Of a stretch of 64,000 nucleotides of DNA, positions 1-8,910 are shown piece after piece. Position numbers and translations under genes: made by a program. The stretch lies in the NCBI RefSeq assembly GCF_020829595.1, contig NZ_JAIVFW010000017.1, positions 58,162 through 122,161 on the forward strand, in the 5' to 3' direction. The DNA is from Nostoc sp. CHAB 5844 (GTDB taxonomy: Bacteria > Cyanobacteriota > Cyanobacteriia > Cyanobacteriales > Nostocaceae). Positions within the stretch are counted from its first letter, which is position 1. Each line of letters begins with the position of its first letter. Under the pieces are notes generated by a model. That model ran no database searches and was not told the origin of the DNA. It saw only the letters and a program-made list of their open reading frames with translations.

Positions 1-259
1 CATATTTAATTGGCGGCTCTTCCTTATTTTCCTTGGGAACCCAATCCCAGTATTCTTTCTTTTTATCGGGCTGCTTTTCTTTCTTGTCCTTGAGATCGCT
101 CCCATCTGGAAGCACGCCGCGATAGAGAACCCACCATTGGTAATTAGGTTTGGCAGAAATTTGGTACTCAAATGTGATATTTTTATCCGAAATTTTATGG
201 TCTAATATTCGGTCTGTTTTAGAAAACTGTGTCCTCTTCGTTAACCGATCAATATCCAT
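1..259 (-). CDS. Hypothetical protein, N-terminal part, cut by the window edge
   Basis: An open frame on the minus strand starts with ATG at 259 and stays open for 86 codons to the first base of the window, so the stop lies outside. A near-perfect Shine-Dalgarno (GGAGG, 7 nt before the ATG) fixes the start and makes a real gene likely. The product begins MDIDRLTKRTQF and is hydrophilic, with a Trp-rich patch (NYQWWVLYRG) followed by a very Lys/Glu-rich stretch (DKKEKQPDKKKEYWDW). No signal peptide or membrane segment is visible in this part. I do not recognise the family. Confidence 0.6.
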   Translation of the reverse strand, partial: MDIDRLTKRTQFSKTDRILDHKISDKNITFEYQISAKPNYQWWVLYRGVLPDGSDLKDKKEKQPDKKKEYWDWVPKENKEEPPIKY

Positions 260-389
260 GTTTTTTCCTCCAAAATCGTTTGTAGATAATTGTCGAAGTC
301 GCGTGTCCAACCGCCAGTCATGACGGCGTGACTTGAAGGCTTGGTAAAAAATGGAGTATAGTCTGCACTTGGTAGAGCTACCCTCTCCT

Positions 390-577
390 CTAATTCTTAA
401 TTGGTAGTAGTGAGATCAGTTTATTCACTGTGGAAAATCAGAGGTTTTTAGCTGAACCTTCTAATTCTTAATTGGTAGCAGTGAGATCAGTTTATTCACT
501 GTGGAAAATTAGAGGTTTTTAGCTGAACCTTCTAATTCTTAATTGGTAGCAGTGAGACTGATTTATTCACTATCTAA
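390..577. repeat. Tandem direct repeat, 71-bp period, about 2.6 copies
   Basis: Units begin with CTAATTCTTAATTGGTAG at 390, 461 and 532, an exact 71-bp period; the third copy is partial and diverges after about 45 bp. Copies 1 and 2 differ at only a few positions. Each unit contains a short inverted pair (GTGA...TCAC) and ends with AGAGG, complementary to the CCTCT at the start of the array. There is no alternation of constant and variable parts, so it is not a CRISPR. Function unknown. Confidence 0.85.
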
Positions 578-892
578 AGCCGCCACGATGACTCCACATA
601 GGCGCAAAGCAAGGCTAAGTCTTGATTAGCAGGAAAAATTACATATGAGTCTTGAGCTTTCAATGACAGTTAATCGAATTTTTTAACCTAATTTCAACCT
701 TAATATACTTGACAGAAATGTCTGCTTTGGATACACATAATTATTTTTTTTGCAAGTCATATTAGTAGCTAGAAATTTATTGATATCCTCGCCTATGCAT
801 AAATTGATTGTGTTAATACGTATAGTTAATATAGGATTCCACTAAGAGGATGTTTGAAAAGTCATGATTGATGTATCAAATATTTTTACCCC

Positions 893-1050
893 ACCCTAAC
901 CCTCCCCTTATAAAGGGGAGGGAACTGGATTTTCTTGTTTTCCCCCTTTATAAGATGGTTTTGCTGGGGTAGAACTTCCACAAGCTAGAGGGAACTGGAT
1001 TTTCTTATTTCCCCCCTTTATAAGGGGGGATTAAGGGGGGTAATAATTTG
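893..1050. repeat. Dispersed intergenic repeat / MITE-like sequence
   Basis: Two copies of a block beginning GGAACTGGATTTTCTT occur 70 bp apart (921 and 991), each followed by a C-run and CTTTATAAG. The outer parts (CCCCTTATAAAGGGG and CCTTTATAAGGGGGG) are imperfect palindromes. This C-rich/G-rich intergenic sequence is of a kind dispersed in filamentous cyanobacterial genomes. The rest of 578-1114 is AT-rich and holds no gene I can support. Confidence 0.5.
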
Positions 1051-1114
1051 ATTAAAATCACAATATGCTACTTTTCAAACAACCTCTAAATTTCCTTTTT
1101 AAGAGGAGAGTAAA

Positions 1115-1987
1115 ATGTCTAAAAATATCTATGGGTTTGTACTAGTAGCATCTAGGAATATCAAATGGATGCTAACAATGGCTCTTGTTTTAAGCAGCGT
1201 TACCTATTATCCAGCAAAGGTAACAGCCCAAACTAAACAACCAGCAACCACGAAGCAGCCCGCGCAACCAGCCAAAGGTAGGACTTCACCTCAACAACCT
1301 ACCTCTCGACCAGTTTTTGTTTTGCCAAAAATACCTGCTCGCTTAAGTCCGATCTCTGGGCGGAGAGCAGGAATGGGTAGCCGGGATAATTGTCCTGCGG
1401 TGACAACTGCACTCACTGCTTTAGTACCGTTGCAAGAGGAACAACAGGTTAGTAAACAAACAGACAAACCAGTTTCCGGGATTGTGGGGGGACTAACCAC
1501 CTCTGAACGACCAACGTTTTGGTTTTACGTTCCCTACACTCAAGATTTAACAGCTAGTGCTGAATTTATCTTACAAGATAGTGCGGGAAACGATATTTAT
1601 AGAAATGCGATCGCACTACCTCCAAAGCCTGGTGTCATAGGTGTTTCTCTCCCATTCAATGCATCCTTGCAAGTAGGAAAAACATATCGCTGGTATTTAA
1701 AAGTCCTTTGCAATCAACAACAAACAGCAAGTGTTCCTATTTATGTAGAAGGAGATATTCAAAGAGTCAATTTGGATTCTCATGTGATGCAGCAGTCGCA
1801 AGCAGCAGTCGAACCACGACAAAAGGTTGCAATTTATGCGGCTAATGGGATTTGGTTTGATTCTCTGACTATGCTGGCACAACTGCGCCAGAAGAATCCT
1901 AATGATACATCTGTTGTTGAAGATTGGCAAAGTCTATTAAGGTCTGTCAATTTGGATAATGTTGCTACGGCTCCTCTGGTAAAATAA
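1115..1987 (+). CDS. DUF928 family secreted protein
   Basis: A 290-residue protein with an N-terminal signal-type segment (about residues 16-39, ending AKVTAQ), then a Pro/Gln/Thr-rich linker (40-65) and a conserved domain. The features PTFWFYVPY, a TALVP stretch, AEFILQD, GKTYRWYLKVLCN and a V-EGDIQRV turn match the cyanobacterial DUF928 family as I know it. That family has no known activity and often lies near CHAT and haemagglutinin genes, as here. The start is supported by GAGGAG 7 nt upstream. The protein is probably periplasmic or outer-membrane associated; its biochemical role is unknown. Confidence 0.85.
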   Translation: MSKNIYGFVLVASRNIKWMLTMALVLSSVTYYPAKVTAQTKQPATTKQPAQPAKGRTSPQQPTSRPVFVLPKIPARLSPISGRRAGMGSRDNCPAVTTALTALVPLQEEQQVSKQTDKPVSGIVGGLTTSERPTFWFYVPYTQDLTASAEFILQDSAGNDIYRNAIALPPKPGVIGVSLPFNASLQVGKTYRWYLKVLCNQQQTASVPIYVEGDIQRVNLDSHVMQQSQAAVEPRQKVAIYAANGIWFDSLTMLAQLRQKNPNDTSVVEDWQSLLRSVNLDNVATAPLVK

Positions 1988-2155
1988 TAAGCTGATGCGC
2001 TTTGAAATTGCATAACTCTACTCGCCAGAAAGACGCGCGGATACTTGCAACGGGGTGTATGATAATATTCTCAATTTTTACATCCTTTGAGACGACACCA
2101 CCAAGATCTCTTTTCCATCCGTTGCAGCGCAGTGTTAGCCTGCTGGCAACTACAG

Positions 2156-2446
2156 CTATTTTCGATTCTTCCAGTATTTAGGCTCTCGGCTGCAATGCAT
2201 CACTGCCAAAATCAAGATGTAATCCTGCTCAATTGTGTAAAGGATTCCATACGGAAATTTGCGTGTCATACATCGCCGAACATCTTCATCAATCAAAATG
2301 TAGCGTGTAGGGGATTCTCTAATTCGGTAAACTGCATCCTCGACAGCATCAATAAACGCCTGTGCTACCTCAACTCGCTGTTCCATGTAGTATTGAACAG
2401 ACTCAGCATATTCTGTGAGGGCTTCAGGGTGAAAGGCATACTTCAT
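2156..2446 (-). CDS. ParE/RelE-type toxin of a toxin-antitoxin pair
   Basis: A 96-residue basic protein with the RelE/ParE fold signature: an N-terminal strand and helix (FHPEALTEYAESVQYY), a second helix (AQAFIDAVEDAVYRI), then SPTRY, the core strands RKFPYGILYTI and a C-terminal VMHCSREPKYW. Its start overlaps the last codon of the upstream antitoxin by 4 bp (ATGA), which is typical translational coupling. ParE proteins poison gyrase and RelE proteins cut mRNA at the ribosome; sequence alone does not tell me which applies, although the REPKYW tail is more ParE-like. Confidence 0.85.
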   Translation of the reverse strand: MKYAFHPEALTEYAESVQYYMEQRVEVAQAFIDAVEDAVYRIRESPTRYILIDEDVRRCMTRKFPYGILYTIEQDYILILAVMHCSREPKYWKNRK

Positions 2447-2673
2447 TGATTTAGCAACCGTCTCACCTGGCTCAATGCTTCTTCTCCTGGGATCGGCTGT
2501 ACAGAACCGTTGCGAATCTGATCTCGTCGTTTTTTGGCTTCAGTAAGCCAAGCTGCTTGAATAGTCGGATCGGTATCAAACTCAAGACTTTCAACTAACT
2601 TCTCTGCTAGAAGCGCCCTAGACACACTAGGGAGAGCTAGGAGTTCTTCTGTTATCTGCTCAATTGACCGCAT
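2443..2673 (-). CDS. Antitoxin, addiction-module component (TIGR02574-type)
   Basis: A 76-residue protein starting at the ATG at 2673 (GAGGAG just upstream; an in-frame TTG 12 bp earlier is less likely). It has the pattern of the small addiction-module antitoxins: an N-terminal helical segment IEQITEELLALPSVSRALLAEKLVESL, then a region with WLTEAKKRRDQI and a PGEEAL motif near the C-terminus. It is the first gene of a two-gene operon with the toxin and should neutralise it and autorepress, as is usual for the family. Confidence 0.85.
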   Translation of the reverse strand: MRSIEQITEELLALPSVSRALLAEKLVESLEFDTDPTIQAAWLTEAKKRRDQIRNGSVQPIPGEEALSQVRRLLNQ

Positions 2674-2845
2674 AGCTCCTCGCAAGATAGAAAATCTTGC
2701 TTATGATTTTAGCAAGATCCATTAACAAAAAAACTCAAAATAACTTCAAATTCATGGCGTGTGCGTTCCATTGTGAAACTCGTTTGATAAACCAACTCTG
2801 AGCTAGTCTGCTTCAGGTAAATCACGACTTGTTGCAACTGTTTTT

Positions 2846-5470
2846 CTACAACCAATTACCAACTAACACATAAGGGGCCCAGTAAAGAGGACGAATGTAT
2901 TGCGGACTAGACAGCAGCTTCAATTGAGCTTCGCGTAAAGCTGATGCTGTAGTTTTGCCAGTTATTAACTGATGGTAGAATTCACTAATAAACAAAGCAG
3001 TGGAGTCATCCCCAATCTGCCATAGGGACGCTAAAGTACTGCGCGCCCCAGCACGCAGGGCAACTCCTGCTAATCCTAATGCAGCACGGTTATCTCCTTG
3101 TGCTGTTTCACAAGCGCTCAGAACAAGTAATTCCACTGGTTGTGTTCGTTTTTGCTCTCTACTTTTGAGCAAGCTATCTAATTCATTTACATAAATGCGT
3201 TTATCGGCTGCTAAGATAAAAGTGTCTTTTGCTTTAGAGCTAAATTGCCCGTGAGTTGCCAGATGAACAACTCTAAAAGGTTTGGCATTAATCGTTTTAC
3301 TTAAAGTTGTACTTTTGAAATTTTCATCCAATAATATTGTCGTTGATACGCCCGATTGCTGAATCAATTTCAGTTCAACTTTAACGTTGGGAAGCGGTGC
3401 AAACTTTTCATTTTTGGGTGGTTGCGAGAGTCCTCCAGCAAGAGCGTTTAATTTTTCCTGCGCTAGAGGTTTGGGGGTAAATAGTTGCAATCCTGGGCTA
3501 ATGGCGATCGCGTACTTCTGGACTAAATATTCTTTGCCATCATACAATGCAGACATCGGAATATTTCGTAGTGACCCGTCTGGGATAAAGACTAGAGTAT
3601 TAACTCTACTATTTTTGAGTTCACCTGCAACTGGTTTAATTAACCAATCATAAAGCTGCTGGGAAACCGCTTGAAATTGATTACTAGCTTCAGGTTGAAC
3701 TATCGTACCTCGCATTTGAGCGATCGCCTGCTCTACTTGCTGATGGTTCACCACAGAAGTTTTATGTATCAAAGGTTGGTTGGGAAGCTTGAGGATAACT
3801 TCTAACTGGTTGTCTAAGATAATCGGGTAAAAAATGGCAGTACTAGGATGATCGCGGTCTACCACTTCGTCCAATACCACAAATTGGTTACTCAAGCAAG
3901 CTTCTCGAAAAAAATTGTCTAGTTCTGCCAATTGCAAAGCTTCTATTCGCTTGCGGACTTTATCTAGATCGGGTTTTCCTTGTCCTTTCTGTTGTAAAAG
4001 CAGTTCTACTGACTGGCGATAAATAGGTTCTACGCTATCACGAAAATTAAACTGTACCTCTCGGTTTACCGTCACTAAATCGGTGCGGAGAGACTCAAGA
4101 GTTGCGACTGCGGTATCATAAGCAGCGATCGCTCCCTCAGTATTTCCCTGTGCTTTGAGCAAGCGTCCCAACAGCCACTGCCAACGGTAAGCTATATCTG
4201 AAGCATCGATTTTTTCAGCGAGAAACAATGCTTGCTGCGTCAAATCCTGTGCTTCTGGCCATTGATTGTTTTGTTCGTAGACTTCTGCTAAACTGCCAAG
4301 TGCATAGGATTGGGCACGCTCATCACCTATGGTTTTGGCTTGTTGAACGCTGTTTGCGAGAATCTGGGCAATGTTTCTTTTGTCACCAATTTTGCTGATG
4401 GTGCGAGCAAAATTGATCCGTGCATAAATACCAGCTTGAGTAGTGGGCAGAGTTGCGAGTTGAGATTGGATTGTAGGTATGATTGTTTTCGCTTGTGCTG
4501 TTTGTTCATTCTCGACAAGCAAGCTAAGTTGATTAATTTGAGCTTGAACTTTGGTGAGTGGGTTGGATGCAACTAAAGCCGCATTTTCATAATGAGCGAT
4601 CGCGTCTTTTGTATTACCTAACACTCTAGCAGTATTACCGAGGGAAAATTCTGTCAGACTAATTTCTGGAGGTAGTTGCAGACGTTGAGCGATTTCTAAG
4701 CTTTGTTGTAAGATTTGCTGGGATGACTCAAGTTCGCCTAATTGTTGTAAGACATTGCCGAGCGATCGCAAAGCTGTTATTTTTACAATTGAGTCAGGTT
4801 GGGAAATTAATTGTTGAGATACTTCATTCAATATATTTAAGCTACGGCGGTAAAAACCAGCAACTCGTAAAGCTTGTGCTTGGTTAATCCGGCTGCGCGT
4901 TACTCCAGCATTGTCACCTAACTTCTTCCAGATTTGCTCTGCTTGTTGTGATGTTTTTATAGATGCATCAGTTTGTCCCTGTACTAGTTGCAATTCGCCC
5001 TGAATATTGAGAGTTTGTGCCAGAATGTCTAACAATTCAGATTTGGGATTATTGACATTTAACTTTTGATTTATCTCATCCCAACCGAGTAAATTTAAGC
5101 TATTGTCAATAGTTGCATCAGCTTCTTTCCACGAACCGAGTTGCTGGTATACAAGAGAGAGGTTAGTCAGCGCTGCGGCTTGTGCGAGGTTATTGTTTTC
5201 TCGTTGATAGATACGAACAGCTTGTTGGAGAACAGTTACAGCTTCAGCAAAGCGTCCAGCTTGATAAAGCGCTTCTCCTTGAGAGACAAGTTGCTGTGGG
5301 TTTATGGTTGAAGGTTTGGTATTTTGGGTGTAAAATCCAGCGGATGAATTTGTCTGAGGTTGTCTGGCGAATGTGCTAGGGATAATAGTTAGAGAAAAAG
5401 CAAGGGTAAATAGGACTACATTTCTTACCGCAAATCTCAGGAGTCGCTTGGTTAGTGCAAATGGATGCAT
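2846..5470 (-). CDS. Secreted TPR-CHAT caspase-like protein
   Basis: An 874-residue protein with a signal peptide (residues about 1-36, cleavage after TFARQ), roughly nine TPR-like helical repeats (about 50-450) and a C-terminal CHAT domain (about 540-874). Both residues of the caspase-type dyad are present: His740 in HLATHG and Cys787 in LSACETAQGD. The typical CHAT tail (AGARSTLASLW...FYHQL) is intact. CHAT domains are clan CD-like peptidases, often activated through adjacent TPR or partner proteins. It starts 10 bp after the haemagglutinin stop, so the two are almost certainly co-transcribed; a good inference is that it processes or senses the exported adhesin. Confidence 0.9.
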   Translation of the reverse strand: MHPFALTKRLLRFAVRNVVLFTLAFSLTIIPSTFARQPQTNSSAGFYTQNTKPSTINPQQLVSQGEALYQAGRFAEAVTVLQQAVRIYQRENNNLAQAAALTNLSLVYQQLGSWKEADATIDNSLNLLGWDEINQKLNVNNPKSELLDILAQTLNIQGELQLVQGQTDASIKTSQQAEQIWKKLGDNAGVTRSRINQAQALRVAGFYRRSLNILNEVSQQLISQPDSIVKITALRSLGNVLQQLGELESSQQILQQSLEIAQRLQLPPEISLTEFSLGNTARVLGNTKDAIAHYENAALVASNPLTKVQAQINQLSLLVENEQTAQAKTIIPTIQSQLATLPTTQAGIYARINFARTISKIGDKRNIAQILANSVQQAKTIGDERAQSYALGSLAEVYEQNNQWPEAQDLTQQALFLAEKIDASDIAYRWQWLLGRLLKAQGNTEGAIAAYDTAVATLESLRTDLVTVNREVQFNFRDSVEPIYRQSVELLLQQKGQGKPDLDKVRKRIEALQLAELDNFFREACLSNQFVVLDEVVDRDHPSTAIFYPIILDNQLEVILKLPNQPLIHKTSVVNHQQVEQAIAQMRGTIVQPEASNQFQAVSQQLYDWLIKPVAGELKNSRVNTLVFIPDGSLRNIPMSALYDGKEYLVQKYAIAISPGLQLFTPKPLAQEKLNALAGGLSQPPKNEKFAPLPNVKVELKLIQQSGVSTTILLDENFKSTTLSKTINAKPFRVVHLATHGQFSSKAKDTFILAADKRIYVNELDSLLKSREQKRTQPVELLVLSACETAQGDNRAALGLAGVALRAGARSTLASLWQIGDDSTALFISEFYHQLITGKTTASALREAQLKLLSSPQYIRPLYWAPYVLVGNWL

Positions 5471-5480
5471 ATTTCACACC

Positions 5481-8400
5481 TTAGCGAGATGTAAGACAAG
5501 AAGCAGGAGTTTGCCAAGAACCGTGAGGGGTGACACCGGGTGCTTGCGCCACGAGTTTTACATTCCCATTGCTATCAACTACCCAATCAGTAGCTTTCAC
5601 AATGGTCGTCGCCGCAGCAACTTTAGTACTATTTGAGACTGCTATTGGTTGTGGGGAAATTGTGGTTTTAGCTGAGTTTGCTGGTGAGGGTCTTAATCTC
5701 ACCCATGCAGACAGAGTGCTTGTATCTTGTAACGGTTCAGTGGGACTCATCGGTAGTCCACCGCGCCCTGTCGCCACAAAGGAACTTTGACTTTGGCGAC
5801 TCCCAGGAGTGCAGGCGGTGGAAATTTGCCTAGAGACATCAACAAGATTAATAGGGAGTTCGACTAAGCCGTTAGTGGGGTCAACATCAGGTGTAGTGAT
5901 TTGCACATCACCGCTCAACTGGCGAGTTGCCCCGGTGGCGGTGATGTCGTTTGTGTTTAGAGAACGCATATCCCGAAACTGAATGCCAAAGATACCTTTA
6001 GTATCGATTATGACATTACCGCCACGAAAGTCATCAGAGTCAGCAGTAATATCGCTATTTTCAAAAGCAGCCAAGACATCGGCATTAATATTGATGTTGC
6101 CACCGATGACATTTTCTCCTTGGGCATCAGTTCTGATATTACTATTACGACCTATGATCAAATCTCGTGAGTTAATGTTAATTGTCGCCTGTTCCCTATT
6201 CGGGTCAACTTTAGAGCTGCGTGTACTGGCGGTGAGTAAGGCATCGTTATTTAAACGGATAGAGCGAGCATTTAATGTCATGTTACCTGCGGTTCCTGTT
6301 CCGCGATTCTCCACGGTTACTGTAGCCCCATCTCGTACCAGCAAGGTATTCGTTTTGATTGTCAAATCTCCCGCATCCCCTGTTGAGTTTTCCTCTGTAG
6401 AAGCAAACAAGCCACTGGGAACCTGACCATCAGCGCTTCTACCAATGATTTGCACATCTTGGGCATCAACATTCAAATTTCCACCTTTGCCCTTACCGAA
6501 AGTGCTAGCACTCACTTGTGCTCCATCTCGCACTTGCAAGGTATTAGTCCTCACCGTAAGATCACCTGCATCCCCTGTTGAGTTTGGCTCTGTAGAAACA
6601 AACAAGCCACTGGCAAACCCAAAATCAGCAGGTATACCAATCAGTTGCACATCTTGGGCATCAACAGTCAAATTTCCACCCTTACCCGCACCGAAAGTGA
6701 CAGTATTTACCTGTGCCCCATCTCGCACTTGCAAGGTATTAGTTTTAATAGTCACATCACCTGCATCCCCTGTTGAGTTTAGGTATGCAGAAGCACTCAA
6801 GTTACTCGCATATCCACCATCGGCGCTTGTACCAATGATTTGCACATCTTGGGCATCAATACTCAAATTTCCACCCTTGCCCGCACCAGAAGTACTAGCA
6901 CTCACTTGTGACCCATCTCGCACTAGCAAGGTATTAGTACGGACTGTAATATCACCCCCCTTGCCTGCACCAGAAGTACTAGCTAGTATCAGTGCCCCAT
7001 CTTGCACTAGCAAGGTATTAGTACGGACTGTAATATCACCCGCATCCCCTGTTGAGTTTGGCTGTGCAGAAGCAAACAAGCCACTGGAAGCCTGACCATC
7101 AGCGCTTGTACCAATGATTTGCACATCAGTAGCATCAACAGTCAAAATTCCCCCCTTGCCCGCACCAAATGTACCAGCACCCACCTGTGCCCCATCTCCC
7201 ACTAGCAAGGTATTAGTTTTAATCGTCAAATTTCCAGCATCCCCTGTTGAGTTTGGGTATGCAGTAGTAGCCAAGCCACTAAAACGACCAATGATTTGCA
7301 CATCAGTAGCATCAACAGTCAAATTTCCCCCCTTGCGCGCACCAAATGTACCAGCTAGTATCAGTGCCCCATCTTGTACTAGCAATGTATTAGTTCTGAC
7401 CGTAAGATCACCAGCATTTTCTATTGAATTGGAAGCGAACAAGCCACTAAGACGACCAATTAGTTGCACATCTTGGGCATCAATGCTCAAATTTCCCGCC
7501 TTACCCGCAGCGAGAGCGTCAGTAAACACTTGTGCCCCATCTCGTACTAGCAATGTATTAGTTCTGACCGTAAGATCACCAGCATTCCCTGTTGAGTTTG
7601 GCTGTGCGGAAGCACCCAAGGCACTGAAAGACTGGCCATCAGCGCTTATACCAATGATTTGCACATCTTGGGCATCAACACTCAAATTTCCCCCCTCGCC
7701 CGCACCAAATGTAAAAGCACCTATCACTGCCCCACCCGAAACTTTTAACGTGCTAGCACTGATACTGACATCGCCTCCCTGTCCTCTTGCTTCTGGTTGC
7801 ACGCTATTAACAATTTGACTCTGATTGTTAAGGTTTATTTCGACCGTGGCATTAACCGTAATATTTCCCGCCTTACTATTATCAGAACCCAGTCCACTGT
7901 CTATGCCTGCAAACAGGAAACTCTCTCCCGTCATCTCTAAATTCCGGGCATTAACTGCAATACTACCACCATCGCCAGCACGAACATATACAAGAGCGCC
8001 ATTGCTAAGGAAAACATCGCTTCTTTCTACACTATCGGGAAAACTCAAATTCAGATTATTACCATCCCCATTCAACCCAACTGTTCCCCCACTTCGTAAC
8101 CCACCTAACTCGACTCGCCCACCAAAAGCATTCAATCCTCCACCATCCATTTTGACATTGCCGCCTACTAACAGTAAACTCCGACCATTTGGAACACGTA
8201 AACCAAATGTATCTGCACCAGCAAGAGTAGATCCTGCTGGTGCAGTTGAGTTATTTTGAATCGGGGCAGCCGCAATTTGATTGAATAATAAGGCATTTGG
8301 ATTTACTGTTAACAAGGCTGAAGGTGCTTCTGGATTCGAGGCGCTGAAAAATCCCAGATTGCCAAACCCGATGGCATTGGCTGTTGTGGCGACAAAGGAA

Positions 8401-8798
8401 CCGCCAATGTTCAAACTGGCATTTTTACCAAATATAATTCCATTGGGATTGATGATAAACAGGTTTGCTTTACCCAAGGCACGAATCGACCCATCAATGT
8501 TTGAAACGCCTGAGCCAGTAACTCGTGTGAGAATGTTTTGAATATCGAGTGCATTATTGAAGAAAGCTTCGGAGCCACCGGGAACAGAGAACGCTCTAAA
8601 GCTGTGGAAGAGATTAGCGCCTCTTGTGGTTCCCCCCTCAATAACTCTGGTATTACCCTCTAATCTCACATTAGAATTGTTCGGCAGAGTCCCATCTGGT
8701 GTAATTTGGGCAACTGAGATATTTGTATATAAGACTATTGCACTCCCGATCGCAATTCCTAGATGCCACCAGTACAAACGTTTAGATACCCTAGACAT
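5481..8798 (-). CDS. Filamentous haemagglutinin-type two-partner-secretion exoprotein
   Basis: An 1105-residue exoprotein: signal peptide (about 1-31, ending SVAQ), then the TPS secretion domain (about 35-280) with NLFHSF, ANLFIINPNGIIFG and GGSFVATTA, which folds as a beta-helix cap. From about 370 to 830 there are about eight near-identical units of roughly 55-65 residues with the cores LTVRTNTLLV-DGAQV, GAGKGGNL and DAQDVQIIG. The C-terminal part (STACTPGSRQSQSSFVATGRGG) is the usual cyanobacterial tail. The start has a strong AGGAGAG site. No TpsB outer-membrane transporter lies in the window. Near-identical repeats suggest recent unit expansion, and they create long open frames on the opposite strand that are not genes. 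Confidence 0.92.
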   Translation of the reverse strand: MSRVSKRLYWWHLGIAIGSAIVLYTNISVAQITPDGTLPNNSNVRLEGNTRVIEGGTTRGANLFHSFRAFSVPGGSEAFFNNALDIQNILTRVTGSGVSNIDGSIRALGKANLFIINPNGIIFGKNASLNIGGSFVATTANAIGFGNLGFFSASNPEAPSALLTVNPNALLFNQIAAAPIQNNSTAPAGSTLAGADTFGLRVPNGRSLLLVGGNVKMDGGGLNAFGGRVELGGLRSGGTVGLNGDGNNLNLSFPDSVERSDVFLSNGALVYVRAGDGGSIAVNARNLEMTGESFLFAGIDSGLGSDNSKAGNITVNATVEINLNNQSQIVNSVQPEARGQGGDVSISASTLKVSGGAVIGAFTFGAGEGGNLSVDAQDVQIIGISADGQSFSALGASAQPNSTGNAGDLTVRTNTLLVRDGAQVFTDALAAGKAGNLSIDAQDVQLIGRLSGLFASNSIENAGDLTVRTNTLLVQDGALILAGTFGARKGGNLTVDATDVQIIGRFSGLATTAYPNSTGDAGNLTIKTNTLLVGDGAQVGAGTFGAGKGGILTVDATDVQIIGTSADGQASSGLFASAQPNSTGDAGDITVRTNTLLVQDGALILASTSGAGKGGDITVRTNTLLVRDGSQVSASTSGAGKGGNLSIDAQDVQIIGTSADGGYASNLSASAYLNSTGDAGDVTIKTNTLQVRDGAQVNTVTFGAGKGGNLTVDAQDVQLIGIPADFGFASGLFVSTEPNSTGDAGDLTVRTNTLQVRDGAQVSASTFGKGKGGNLNVDAQDVQIIGRSADGQVPSGLFASTEENSTGDAGDLTIKTNTLLVRDGATVTVENRGTGTAGNMTLNARSIRLNNDALLTASTRSSKVDPNREQATININSRDLIIGRNSNIRTDAQGENVIGGNININADVLAAFENSDITADSDDFRGGNVIIDTKGIFGIQFRDMRSLNTNDITATGATRQLSGDVQITTPDVDPTNGLVELPINLVDVSRQISTACTPGSRQSQSSFVATGRGGLPMSPTEPLQDTSTLSAWVRLRPSPANSAKTTISPQPIAVSNSTKVAAATTIVKATDWVVDSNGNVKLVAQAPGVTPHGSWQTPASCLTSR

Positions 8799-8910
8799 TG
8801 CACTCTCCTATAAAACAGGAAATTTAGCTTGGAATCCTCAACTTAAAAATATTAGGTATCAGCAAAATAGCTATATAAATGCTGACTATATGATTTACAC
8901 ATAGTAAATA

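Noticed and set aside
390..577. CRISPR array
   Set aside because: The whole 71-bp unit is repeated; there are no variable spacers.
6445..7818. Long plus-strand open frames with repeats
   Set aside because: They lie opposite the haemagglutinin repeats and arise from its codon periodicity; no ribosome sites or plausible protein character.
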